Assembly (NCBI GenBank): GCA_036702865.1
Contig: DATNQD010000084.1
Span: 43,714 to 107,713 of the forward strand
Source: Trichocoleus sp.
GTDB taxonomy: Bacteria; Cyanobacteriota; Cyanobacteriia; Elainellales; Elainellaceae
Reading direction: 5' to 3'
Length of the DNA: 64,000 nucleotides
In this document: positions 18,189 through 25,881 of the stretch, one piece after another
How positions within the stretch are numbered: the first letter of the stretch is position 1
Layout of the letters: every line of letters starts with the position of its first letter
Program-made: the position numbers and the translations under genes
Notes under the pieces: model-generated
Databases searched by the model: none
Told to the model about the DNA's origin: nothing
The model's input: the letters and a program-made list of their open reading frames with translations, nothing else

Positions 18189-18420
18189 TTACGCTAAGTC
18201 CTTCAATAAAATAAGGCTTTGGTGATGTTGCAGGATAAATTCCGACTCAAACCAAGCCACAAAGACAAGGTTCTATCGGAACCTCACATCATACAAAAGT
18301 TTACACAAGTGTTAGCAGCCTTACATCAATCCATGTCTCCCAATCGGAGCAAAATGAATACGCTAGATGTAAGCACTTTGAATCGTTGTTCTCTTATTAG
18401 AAGAATACTAACATCTTATT

Positions 18421-18435
18421 GTTAAGCAGTATAAC
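18421..18435. promoter_or_regulatory. Candidate LysR-type (CcmR/CmpR-like) operator
   Basis: GTTA-AGCAGTA-TAAC has perfect 4-bp inverted arms around 7 nt and contains TTA-N7-TAA, the spacing reported for cyanobacterial carbon-responsive LysR regulators. It lies 233 bp upstream of ndhF. This is motif resemblance only. Confidence 0.35.
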
Positions 18436-18862
18436 CAGTTTCACACATCACTGATGCTTCACAAATTGAGATAGATTCTCTGCAACAAATAACGCTCTGC
18501 TCAAAAAATGAGAAAATTGCGCTCAATAAACTTTTTCTTATAGATGATATAATTCAACCTATAGACCGTAGATTAAATTTGCAAGGAGTCAGGATTTAAG
18601 ACTAAACAAAGTTCGCCTTTTTAAGCCCTTTCAGTAGCGGTCTTGGTAAGGTTCTCTAAATTCTCTCATCGCTTCCTTTGAAATTGAGATGAATGAATAC
18701 AAACCAGTAATCCAGATCTGCCGCTTCAGTTGTACCAATTCCTAATTTATTAAGTAGAAGTTAAGTAGAAGTATGAGCTTGAAAGGCTAAATTTAATTAA
18801 CTTGGGCTTGTCTTTCTTAAGTTACCTCACAACATCAAATAACATTGCCTTATAGTTGTAGC

Positions 18863-18877
18863 TTATATTAAGTATAA
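18863..18877. promoter_or_regulatory. Second candidate LysR-type palindrome
   Basis: TTATA-TTAAG-TATAA is a 15-bp sequence with perfect 5-bp arms and a T-N11-A core, 157 bp upstream of ccmK. The region is AT-rich, so chance occurrence is a real possibility. Confidence 0.3.
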
Positions 18878-19034
18878 AAATTATCATCCTAGATTATATT
18901 GCAAAGGGTTCTCAATCCCTTGTATTCTAATCATGGGAATTCTAAGGTGCTTTCTGAAAATTTAAGAATTGGTCACTCCGTCAAAATTTTCAGATGCTAA
19001 ATGCCATTTTCTTAACGCTTGCGGGAGATAAACA

Positions 19035-19343
19035 ATGCCGATTGCTGTTGGAATGATTGAGACTAAGGGCTTCCCTGCCGTGGTGGAGGCAGCGGACGCA
19101 ATGGTCAAAGCAGCAAGGGTTACCCTGGTTGGCTATGAAAAAATTGGCAGTGGGCTAGTGACTGTCATTGTGCGGGGAGACGTTTCAGAAGTGCAAGCGT
19201 CGATCGCCGCAGGGATTGAGAATGTCAAGCGTGTGAATGGAGGAGAAGTCGTCTCTACTCACATCATTGCTCGTCCCCATGAGAACTTGGAATATGTTCT
19301 GCCTATTCGTTATACAGAAGCGGTTGAACAGTTCCGTTCCTAG
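19035..19343 (+). CDS. ccmK2: Carboxysome shell protein CcmK (hexameric BMC-H)
   Basis: The 102-aa BMC-domain protein forms hexamers that tile the facets of the beta-carboxysome shell. It matches CcmK2 in length and sequence: [28 protein letters not shown], with the pore loop EKIGSG, and [19 protein letters not shown] at the C-terminus. It is the first gene of the ccm operon, with GGGAGA upstream of ATG 19035. It is nearly identical to the next gene over the first 95 residues, which indicates recent duplication or gene conversion. Confidence 0.96.
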   Translation: MPIAVGMIETKGFPAVVEAADAMVKAARVTLVGYEKIGSGLVTVIVRGDVSEVQASIAAGIENVKRVNGGEVVSTHIIARPHENLEYVLPIRYTEAVEQFRS

Positions 19344-19430
19344 CAAATTGCTGCTGGGTTTTAACAAGTTGCTGAAACGATCGGCAAATTTACATCTAGA
19401 CTGACTTTATTACTGGAAGGGAGAATCAAA

Positions 19431-19772
19431 ATGGCTATTGCAGTTGGAATGGTTGAAACGCTAGGTTTCCCTGCTGTTGTCGAAGCAGCAGACGCAATGG
19501 TAAAAGCGGCTCGCGTTACCCTGGTCGGCTACGAAAAAATTGGTAGCGGTCGCGTTACCGTTATTGTCCGGGGAGACGTTTCAGAAGTGCAAGCCTCTGT
19601 TGCAGCAGGAATTGAGAACGTTAAGCGAGTGAATGGCGGACAGGTGCTTTCCACTCACATCATTGCTCGTCCTCATGAGAACCTGGAATATGTCCTGCCT
19701 ATTCGCTACACCGAAGCGGTTGAAGCATTCCGTGAAAGTGTGAGCGGTATCCGCCCCATCAGCCGTTCCTAG
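19431..19772 (+). CDS. ccmK1: Carboxysome shell protein CcmK (CcmK1 type, extended tail)
   Basis: The 113-aa BMC-H shell protein is a near copy of the preceding CcmK but has a longer C-terminal tail ([14 protein letters not shown]), as in CcmK1. The pore motif EKIGSG is kept. GAAGGGAG lies upstream of ATG 19431. CcmK1 and CcmK2 commonly co-assemble in the shell facets. It is followed 14 nt later by ccmL. Confidence 0.95.
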   Translation: MAIAVGMVETLGFPAVVEAADAMVKAARVTLVGYEKIGSGRVTVIVRGDVSEVQASVAAGIENVKRVNGGQVLSTHIIARPHENLEYVLPIRYTEAVEAFRESVSGIRPISRS

Positions 19773-19786
19773 TTGCTTAATACCTG

Positions 19787-20089
19787 ATGCAAATTGCTAA
19801 GGTCTGCGGCACAGTTGTCAGCACTCAGAAAGAGCCGAGCCTGACTGGTGTGAAATTTTTGCTCGTGCAGTTCATAGACAAAGAAGGGCAGCTTTTGCCA
19901 GAGTATGAGGTGGCTGCTGACAGCGTTGGAGCAGGCATTGATGAGTGGGTCCTGATCAGTCGTGGTAGTGCGGCTCGTCAGACTCAGCGCGGGGAATCAC
20001 GTCCGCTAGATGCATTGGTCGTTGGCATTATTGATACAGTTAGCGTCGATAATCAACGCCTTTACAGCAAGCGAGATCAGGAGCGTTAG
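19787..20089 (+). CDS. ccmL: Carboxysome vertex protein CcmL (pentameric BMC-P)
   Basis: The 100-aa EutN/CcmL-family protein forms the pentamers that close the twelve vertices of the carboxysome. It begins MQIAKVCGTVVSTQKEPSL and contains FLLVQFIDKEG, the pentamer loop SRGSAARQT, and VVGIIDTVSV. The length is standard. It sits between ccmK1 and ccmM in canonical order. Confidence 0.97.
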   Translation: MQIAKVCGTVVSTQKEPSLTGVKFLLVQFIDKEGQLLPEYEVAADSVGAGIDEWVLISRGSAARQTQRGESRPLDALVVGIIDTVSVDNQRLYSKRDQER

Positions 20090-20267
20090 GTTGCTTAATA
20101 CAAAGAAAACTCTACGGATAAGTCTTGTGTTCAGCCCAGCATAACGCCTGGAACCTCTCTACGAGCATTTAGTGATTTCTGCTGGTGCTCGTAGCCTCAA
20201 CCAACGTCGTACTAGTTCTCTGGCAACGGCTCATTGTGCTGTTGTTTCAGATGGGAGAAGTTTAGTT

Positions 20268-21986
20268 ATGGTCGTCCGTGGCTCTGCCGCTCCGCCTACC
20301 CCTTGGTCTGGGAGTTTGGCACAACCCAGGATTGACGAGACTGCCTACGTTCATTCCTTCTCTAACATCATTGGAAATGTGGCAATCGGTGCAAATGTGC
20401 TGGTCGCGCCAGGGACTTCCATCCGAGCCGATGAAGGAAGTCCTTTTTCCATAGGCGAAGGCAGTAACGTCCAAGATGGGGTTGTCATTCATGGGCTGGA
20501 ACAGGGACGTGTATTAGGTGATGATCAACAAGAGTATTCCGTCTGGATTGGCAAGAATACTTCCATCACTCACATGGCCTTGATTCACGGTCCTGTCTAT
20601 ATCGGGGACGATTGTTTTATAGGGTTTCGCTCAACGATTTTTAATGCGCGCATCGGTGATGGCTCGATTGTCATGATGCATGCCTTGGTGCAAGATGTGG
20701 AAATCCCGCCCGGCAGATTTGTGCCGTCAGGATCGATCATTACCAGTCAGCAGCAAGCCGATCGCCTACCCGAAGTGCAGCCTACAGATATTCAGTTCGC
20801 GGCGCACGTTGTCGGTGTCAATAATGCCCTTCGGTCTGGCTATCACTGTGCCGAAAATGTCGCCTGTATTACGCCCATCCGACAACAGTTGGAGCGGGTT
20901 TATTCTCGCGATCATGCCGCAGGGTATCCGAATGAGTCCATTCCTTCTAGCCATACACAAGATCACATGCAATACACTACTCGTTTAGCTCCAGAAGTTG
21001 TGGAGCAGGTTCGTCAACTTTTATCGCAAGGTCTGCGGATTGGGATGGAACATGCCGATGCCCGTCGATTCCGCATTAGCTCCTGGTATAGCTGTACGCC
21101 GATCCAGTCTTCCCGTGACTCGGAAGTATTGACTGCATTAGAAGGCTGCTTAGCAGAACATAGCGGCGAATATGTTCGGGTGTTCGGCATCGATACGAAA
21201 ACGAAGCGGCGCGTTTCAGAAATGATTGTGCAGCGTCCTGGAGACAAGCCCGGTAATCCATCGTCTGTCACGACGACCAGCTATGCTGCTCCAGCTAATA
21301 GCCATAGTCAACCCAGCCGCAGTTATACCGCTACTAGCAGCGGTCGCCTCAATGCAGAAGCCGTTGAGAAAGTACGGCAGTTTATCGCACAGGGCTACAA
21401 GATTGGAACTGAACATGCTGATGCGCGTCGATTCCGTATTAGCTCCTGGTATAGCTGTGCACCGATTCAAAGCAACCGTGACTCAGAAGTGCTGGCGGCA
21501 TTGGAAAGCTGTTTGACTGAGCATGAAGGGGAGTACGTGCGCTTATTTGGCATTGATACCAAAACAAAGCGACGGGTTTCGGAACTCATTGTGCAGCGTC
21601 CAGATGGCTCAAATAACGGCAGCAGCAATCATACCGCTCAAAATAGTCATCAGGCTCCAAGCAGCTATCAGGCTCCAAGCAGCAATGGTCATCGCTCCCA
21701 TACTGCGGCTCCAGTCACAAGTGGTAAGCTGAGTGGCGAAGTTGTGAATCAGGTACGGCAGCTCCTTGCTCAGGGCTATCGAGTTACAGCCGAACATGCA
21801 GATGCCCGTCGATTCCGCATCAGTTCCTGGAATTCCTGTACGCCGATTCAAAGCACTCGTGACTCGGAAGTGCTTGCAGCGATCGAAAGCTGTATGACTG
21901 AGAATTCAGGTGAGTATGTCCGTCTGGTTGGCGTTGATACTAAAACCAAGCGACGTGTGGCTGAGGTCATTGTCCAGCGTCCATAG
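20268..21986 (+). CDS. ccmM: Carboxysome assembly protein CcmM: gamma-carbonic anhydrase plus three SSUL repeats
   Basis: The 572-aa scaffold starts at ATG 20268 ([13 protein letters not shown], after GGGAGAAG); the frame is open 32 codons further upstream without homology. Residues 1-210 form a left-handed beta-helix gamma-CA with zinc ligands His75, His102 and His107 and a Cys194/Cys200 pair, the disulphide that activates the Thermosynechococcus enzyme. Three Rubisco-small-subunit-like (SSUL) modules follow at 236-323, 359-444 and 486-572, joined by Ser/Gln-rich linkers. Each has Cys residues 18 apart (276/294, 397/415, 524/542). SSULs condense Rubisco. Met234 (ATG 20967), just before SSUL1, could start the short M35-like form, but no strong internal SD is seen. 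Confidence 0.96.
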   Translation: MVVRGSAAPPTPWSGSLAQPRIDETAYVHSFSNIIGNVAIGANVLVAPGTSIRADEGSPFSIGEGSNVQDGVVIHGLEQGRVLGDDQQEYSVWIGKNTSITHMALIHGPVYIGDDCFIGFRSTIFNARIGDGSIVMMHALVQDVEIPPGRFVPSGSIITSQQQADRLPEVQPTDIQFAAHVVGVNNALRSGYHCAENVACITPIRQQLERVYSRDHAAGYPNESIPSSHTQDHMQYTTRLAPEVVEQVRQLLSQGLRIGMEHADARRFRISSWYSCTPIQSSRDSEVLTALEGCLAEHSGEYVRVFGIDTKTKRRVSEMIVQRPGDKPGNPSSVTTTSYAAPANSHSQPSRSYTATSSGRLNAEAVEKVRQFIAQGYKIGTEHADARRFRISSWYSCAPIQSNRDSEVLAALESCLTEHEGEYVRLFGIDTKTKRRVSELIVQRPDGSNNGSSNHTAQNSHQAPSSYQAPSSNGHRSHTAAPVTSGKLSGEVVNQVRQLLAQGYRVTAEHADARRFRISSWNSCTPIQSTRDSEVLAAIESCMTENSGEYVRLVGVDTKTKRRVAEVIVQRP

Positions 21987-22017
21987 CATTTGCTAGGGAT
22001 TGAAGGAATACTACACT

Positions 22018-22677
22018 ATGCGATCGCCTTCTCGACTCTCCATTGACGACACCCATCTGTTTATGAGTGGTAATGTCGTCGTACATGATAGTGCGGCGAT
22101 CGCTCCCGATGTTTTACTGCAAGCTGATCCGGATAGTCAAATCGTCATTGCTGCTGGAGTCTGCATTGGGTCAGGGTCGGTGCTTCATGCTCATCAAGGC
22201 AAGCTGGTTCTGGAAGCAGGGGCAACATTGGGCAGCGGGGTTTTAGTCGTAGGTTATGGCACGATCGGCTCAGAAGCCTGCATTGGTTCCATGACCACAA
22301 TTATTAATTGCTCGGTTGAGGCAAAACAGTCTGTGCCACCGGGTTCTCTCTTGGGAGACGGCAGTCGTCAGGGAGAAGTCCATGTTGAACAGGCTCAGTC
22401 GAAACAAGTCCAGCCTACAATGCCCCCTGTTACTCCACCGATCTTCCCTGCTCCTGTCTCCTCTCCCCCACTCACTTCGTCACCACCGCCTGCCACTGCT
22501 AATTCAGACTCCTCATCCGAAACTTCTGCACCGCCCATGAAGGCGCTTTCAGAAAAAGTCGTCACACAGGTTTATGGACGAGCATATCTACAGCGAATGA
22601 TGGTGACCATGTTTCCCTATCGACAGGCTCTTGCTGCATCGTCAGAAGACACAGATTCAGATGAAAGCAAGACGTAG
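22018..22677 (+). CDS. ccmN: Carboxysome adaptor protein CcmN
   Basis: The 219-aa protein bridges CcmM and the shell. Residues 1-115 are hexapeptide (left-handed beta-helix) repeats (VVHDSAAIAPDVLLQADPDS). A Pro/Ser-rich linker follows at about 125-180. The C-terminal amphipathic encapsulation peptide (VYGRAYLQRMMVTMFPYRQ) binds CcmK. ATG 22018 is chosen because GAAGGAA lies 9 nt upstream; an in-frame TTG at 22000 overlaps that site. It is fifth in the ccm operon. Confidence 0.93.
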   Translation: MRSPSRLSIDDTHLFMSGNVVVHDSAAIAPDVLLQADPDSQIVIAAGVCIGSGSVLHAHQGKLVLEAGATLGSGVLVVGYGTIGSEACIGSMTTIINCSVEAKQSVPPGSLLGDGSRQGEVHVEQAQSKQVQPTMPPVTPPIFPAPVSSPPLTSSPPPATANSDSSSETSAPPMKALSEKVVTQVYGRAYLQRMMVTMFPYRQALAASSEDTDSDESKT

Positions 22678-22753
22678 CTAGAGAGACAGGTTATGCTGAG
22701 GGTGAGAAATTCATTTGCCGTAAGCTTGAAAATCGGCTTTTGCAGACACCGCT

Positions 22754-23509
22754 ATGAGTCAATCCTCCCGACCGCCCATTATCAGTGAGAGTGCCCTAGG
22801 GCTAGTTTCGACCCGCAGTTTTCCAGCGATCGTCGGTACGGCAGATATGATGCTGAAATCATCAGCAGTGCGGCTAGTGGGGTTTGAGAAGATTGGCAGC
22901 GGCTACTGTACGGCAGTTGTGCGTGGACGAATCTCGGATGTCCGATTAGCAGTCGAAGCGGGAGCGGATGTCGCTGAACAATTTGGGGAACTGGTGGCGA
23001 AAACCATCATTTCCCGCCCTATGCCAAATTTGGAAGCCGTTTTGCCAATTAGTGCGCGGCTTTCCGATCTGGCAGCTGAGCAAGGAACCAGTCGCTTGAG
23101 CAATCTAGCGATAGGGCTGTTGGAAACGCGCGGTTTTCCGGCAATGGTAGGAGCCGCTGACGCGATGTTAAAGTCAGCAGACGTGATGCTTGCCTCCTAT
23201 GAGTTTGTTGGAGACGGCTTATGCACCGTAATTATTCGGGGGCGTACCTCAGATGTGGCAGTGGCAGTTGAAGCCGGAATGCATGAAGCAGAGCGAATTG
23301 GCGAACTACATGCCGTGATGATTATTCCTCGCCCGTTGGAAGATCTGGAAGAAACGTTGCCTGTAGCAAGCTGTTGGCTTGAGCAGAAGCAGCCGATCGC
23401 CCTCCCGATTAATCTACGTCAGACCCAAAAAGAATTGGTGAGTCAACAGGTGGAGCTTCCCGATTTACAGCAAATTGCGATGCCAGAAGAAGTCGATCGA
23501 GAGATGTAA
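22754..23509 (+). CDS. ccmO: Carboxysome shell protein CcmO (tandem BMC domain)
   Basis: The 251-aa protein contains two BMC domains, about residues 14-100 (LGLVSTRSFPAIVGTADMMLKSS) and 117-200 (IGLLETRGFPAMVGAADAMLKSA), so it forms pseudo-hexameric trimers needed for carboxysome closure. A C-terminal extension of about 45 residues is poorly conserved. It is the last gene of ccmK2-K1-L-M-N-O, 76 nt after ccmN. rbcLS is not in the window, consistent with beta-cyanobacteria in which Rubisco genes are often unlinked. Confidence 0.92.
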   Translation: MSQSSRPPIISESALGLVSTRSFPAIVGTADMMLKSSAVRLVGFEKIGSGYCTAVVRGRISDVRLAVEAGADVAEQFGELVAKTIISRPMPNLEAVLPISARLSDLAAEQGTSRLSNLAIGLLETRGFPAMVGAADAMLKSADVMLASYEFVGDGLCTVIIRGRTSDVAVAVEAGMHEAERIGELHAVMIIPRPLEDLEETLPVASCWLEQKQPIALPINLRQTQKELVSQQVELPDLQQIAMPEEVDREM

Positions 23510-23572
23510 TTGGCTGCGTTCGCTGCTCATCCTCTGCTTTCTCCGGTTAAAAATTTATAGCTGAATATTCAG

Positions 23573-23606
23573 AAGCACTGGCGGCGATCGTCTGTGCTTT
23601 TTATCA
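23573..23606 (+). terminator. Probable terminator of the ccm operon
   Basis: AAGCAC at 23573-23578 pairs with GTGCTT at 23594-23599 around a 15-nt loop containing CGATCG, and is followed by TTTATCATTT. The stem is short. It is the only terminator-like element in the 321-bp gap between ccmO and the next gene. Confidence 0.45.
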
Positions 23607-23830
23607 TTTATTGGCTAGATGACGGCTTGGCTGGATCAGTATCATTGAGCATGAAGGATCAACCTACTCCTGGCACTCAATGAATTAGGGTTATTATGCA
23701 GCTAAAAAGGTTATCTCCCAGTTCGCTTTGATCAAACCCCCTCTCTAGTCAGAGGAAAGATTACCTCGTCACTCTTTAAGATCAGGCAAAAGCGCGATCG
23801 ATTCAGATTGGGCATGATGGAGGGAGAAGA

Positions 23831-24460
23831 ATGAAGGTACCACCAGAAATTACTTACCGTGAGGTTGAAAAAACCGAAGGCATTGATGCTTTAGTGCAAG
23901 AGAAAATTGACAAGCTAGAGCGGATGTGTGACCACATTAGCAGTTGCCATATTGCGATCGAGAAAATTAACGAACGGACTCGAGATCGATCGCCTTATCG
24001 AGTGCGGCTAGATGTGACTGTGCCACCGGGACATGAGCTTGCGGCAGAGAGCAACCCATCGAATGAAAATCAGCATTTGGGACTGGATGCTGTGATTCGA
24101 GACGCCTTTCGTAAGATGGAACGGCAGATTAAAGATTTAAGCGATCTGCAACGCGAAAGCTCACAGTCGAGAAACCATGTAGATTCAGATGAAACAACTG
24201 CATTGGTAACGCGAATCTTTCCAGAAGATGGATATGGCTTTATTAAAAACCTATCGGGTGAAGAAATCTATTTTCACCGCAACAGCGTATTACATAATGA
24301 CTTCGATCGCATCACGGTTGGCACAGGTGTAAGATTCAATGCCACAGAAGGTGAGAAAGGGCTGCAAGCAACTTCGGTACAAATCGTTGATAAGCCTGGA
24401 GTTAGAGCTGGAAAGTCTGGCGATATGCTAATTGAACCACCTATGGGATGGGAAGCCTGA
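23831..24460 (+). CDS. Ribosome hibernation factor (HPF/RaiA) fused to a cold-shock domain
   Basis: The 209-aa protein joins two domains. Residues 1-105 are an HPF/RaiA beta-alpha fold (MKVPPEITYREVEKTEGIDALVQEKIDKLER, with HIAIEKIN and YRVRLDVTVPPG), which in relatives binds the 30S decoding site. Residues 122-187 are a cold-shock domain with RNP1-like GYGFI and RNP2-like IYFHRNSV. The order and length match the HPF-CSD fusions seen sporadically in bacteria. AGGGAGAAGA precedes ATG 23831. A role in stress or dark survival of ribosomes is plausible. It differs from the long HPF of cyanobacteria (LrtA), whose C-terminal domain dimerises 70S. Confidence 0.82.
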   Translation: MKVPPEITYREVEKTEGIDALVQEKIDKLERMCDHISSCHIAIEKINERTRDRSPYRVRLDVTVPPGHELAAESNPSNENQHLGLDAVIRDAFRKMERQIKDLSDLQRESSQSRNHVDSDETTALVTRIFPEDGYGFIKNLSGEEIYFHRNSVLHNDFDRITVGTGVRFNATEGEKGLQATSVQIVDKPGVRAGKSGDMLIEPPMGWEA

Positions 24461-24502
24461 ACCTGTCTGATAAGGATTGATGAAAATTTGAGGAATAGAC
24501 TG

Positions 24503-24715
24503 ATGAACCCTGAACAGAATGATGAGACGAACAAGCCTCAGGCAGACGATCGCTCTAAAGTAGTTGATCCGTCTGAAGATCTGGTGTACAAGGGAGGCTA
24601 CACGAACGATCCATTAACCATATTGGGGAATCCTGCTGTTACGCCTCAAACCCTCAGCGATGCAAGAGATTTGCGACCTGATTTGTTTCGTGAGCCAGAA
24701 GAAGATGAAGCTTAA
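24503..24715 (+). CDS. Small acidic hypothetical protein
   Basis: The 70-aa, strongly acidic product (MNPEQNDETNKPQ start, FREPEEDEA end) has no membrane segment or recognised domain. The middle part, LVYKGGYTNDPLTILGNPAVTPQTLSD, looks structured and conserved in character. ATG 24503 follows AGGAA by 8 nt. It lies 42 nt after the HPF-CSD gene, is probably cotranscribed with it, and is followed by a strong terminator. Function unknown. Confidence 0.65.
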   Translation: MNPEQNDETNKPQADDRSKVVDPSEDLVYKGGYTNDPLTILGNPAVTPQTLSDARDLRPDLFREPEEDEA

Positions 24716-24742
24716 CGTTTAGAAATTCAAGAGGATGCGATC

Positions 24743-24768
24743 AAGGTGGGCAAAACGTCCACCTTTTC
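24743..24768 (+). terminator. Rho-independent-type terminator
   Basis: AAGGTGGGC / GTCCACCTT forms a 9-bp stem (one G-T pair) with an AAAAC-type loop and TTTTC after it. It ends the HPF-CSD/small acidic protein unit and repeats the stem found after rpe. Confidence 0.8.
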
Positions 24769-24890
24769 TATTCTCAGACAGCAGCAAAGCAACAGCAGGT
24801 GTAACCTCCAATATCACTATCACTATTGCCCCAAGGCACCACTCTGACGTCATTAAAGTAATACGGTAAAGTAACACGGTCAGAATAGAA

Positions 24891-25586
24891 TTACGCTTTT
24901 TGTTGATGACGACCGATCGTGGTCGCGAGAGCAGGCTGACCCGCTTCAATTAAGGCTTTATCTCGAATTCGGCAGGAGTCGCATGAACCACAGGGTTCTG
25001 TATCTCCTTGATAGCATGACCAGGTTAGCGCAATTGGCACGTTGAGCCGCAAGGCACGCCGCACAATATCCACTTTAGTGTCCCTTACTAGGGGTGCTGC
25101 AAGTTGAGGCGCATTCCCTTCTAAGCCCACCTTTGAGGAGAGTGTCGCGAGGTGCTGAAAGGCTGCCAGATATTCGGGACGACAGTCAGGATAGCCCGAA
25201 TAATCAACAGCATTAATGCCTAAGTAGATAGCTGTAGCTCCTTTGGCTTCTGCAAGAGAGAGCGCAATCGCAATAAAAACTGTATTGCGTCCAGGTACAT
25301 AAGTAATGGGAATCTCTCCGGGTTTAACGCCGTCGATCGGCACATCAACGGTTGCATCAGTTAAAGCAGAGCCGCCCCACTGCGCTAAATTCACATCCAC
25401 AACAAAGTGAGCAGAAATATCCAACGCCTTTGCAACCTGCTGAGCTGCAAGCAGTTCTCGCTCATGTCGTTGCCCATATCGAAAAGAAAGCGCAATCATC
25501 TCATAGCCGTCTTCGATCGCTTGTGCTGCCGATGTTGCAGAATCCAGCCCACCTGAAAGAAGAACGATCGCTTTGGGTTTGTTCAT
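24891..25586 (-). CDS. queC: 7-cyano-7-deazaguanine (preQ0) synthase
   Basis: The 231-aa PP-loop ATPase converts 7-carboxy-7-deazaguanine to preQ0 in queuosine biosynthesis. It shows the PP-loop [11 protein letters not shown] near residue 8, [19 protein letters not shown], the [17 protein letters not shown] motif, and a zinc site [15 protein letters not shown] near the C-terminus. ATG 25586 (MNKPKAIV) is chosen over an upstream in-frame ATG because it begins the conserved strand. No preQ1 riboswitch was recognised upstream. Confidence 0.94.
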   Translation of the reverse strand: MNKPKAIVLLSGGLDSATSAAQAIEDGYEMIALSFRYGQRHERELLAAQQVAKALDISAHFVVDVNLAQWGGSALTDATVDVPIDGVKPGEIPITYVPGRNTVFIAIALSLAEAKGATAIYLGINAVDYSGYPDCRPEYLAAFQHLATLSSKVGLEGNAPQLAAPLVRDTKVDIVRRALRLNVPIALTWSCYQGDTEPCGSCDSCRIRDKALIEAGQPALATTIGRHQQKA

Positions 25587-25881
25587 AGGTTGATATTGAT
25601 CGAAGAAATTAGAGAAAGGCACAGTCTGTAATTTGGATCACAACGTGAAGTGATTTGAGTCACTAATTTACTGCCAGAAGATCACATTCCCCTACATGTA
25701 AACCAAACACGACGGAATGAAGCCACACATAGCAGTCAAAATTACCCTGAATTCAATTCAGCAGCAAGGCTCTCAATCATCGGTTTTATGTTCCTAGCTT
25801 TAGCCTCGTAACAACCAGAAAAGAGAAGACCTGCAAGTTCTAGCCCCCCACTTGTATTCTTTCATTAAGAGGTTTTCTATT

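Larger units (their letters stand above)
18189..19034. other. Divergent regulatory region between the CO2-uptake and carboxysome operons
   Basis: This 846-bp AT-rich region separates the minus-strand ndhF-ndhD-cup operon from ccmK on the plus strand. No convincing gene is present. It must hold both promoters. Two LysR-type palindromes (18421-18435 and 18863-18877) stand out and are listed separately. The ccmK ribosome site GGGAGA lies at 19022-19027. Confidence 0.7.

Noticed and set aside
19035..19772. Near-identical ccmK genes as an assembly duplication
   Set aside because: They differ in synonymous sites, tail length and flanks, matching the usual CcmK2/CcmK1 pair.
25587..25881. Possible preQ1 riboswitch before queC
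   Set aside because: The leader lacks the C-rich pseudoknot elements of preQ1 aptamers; only a short AGTGA/TCACT inverted pair is seen.
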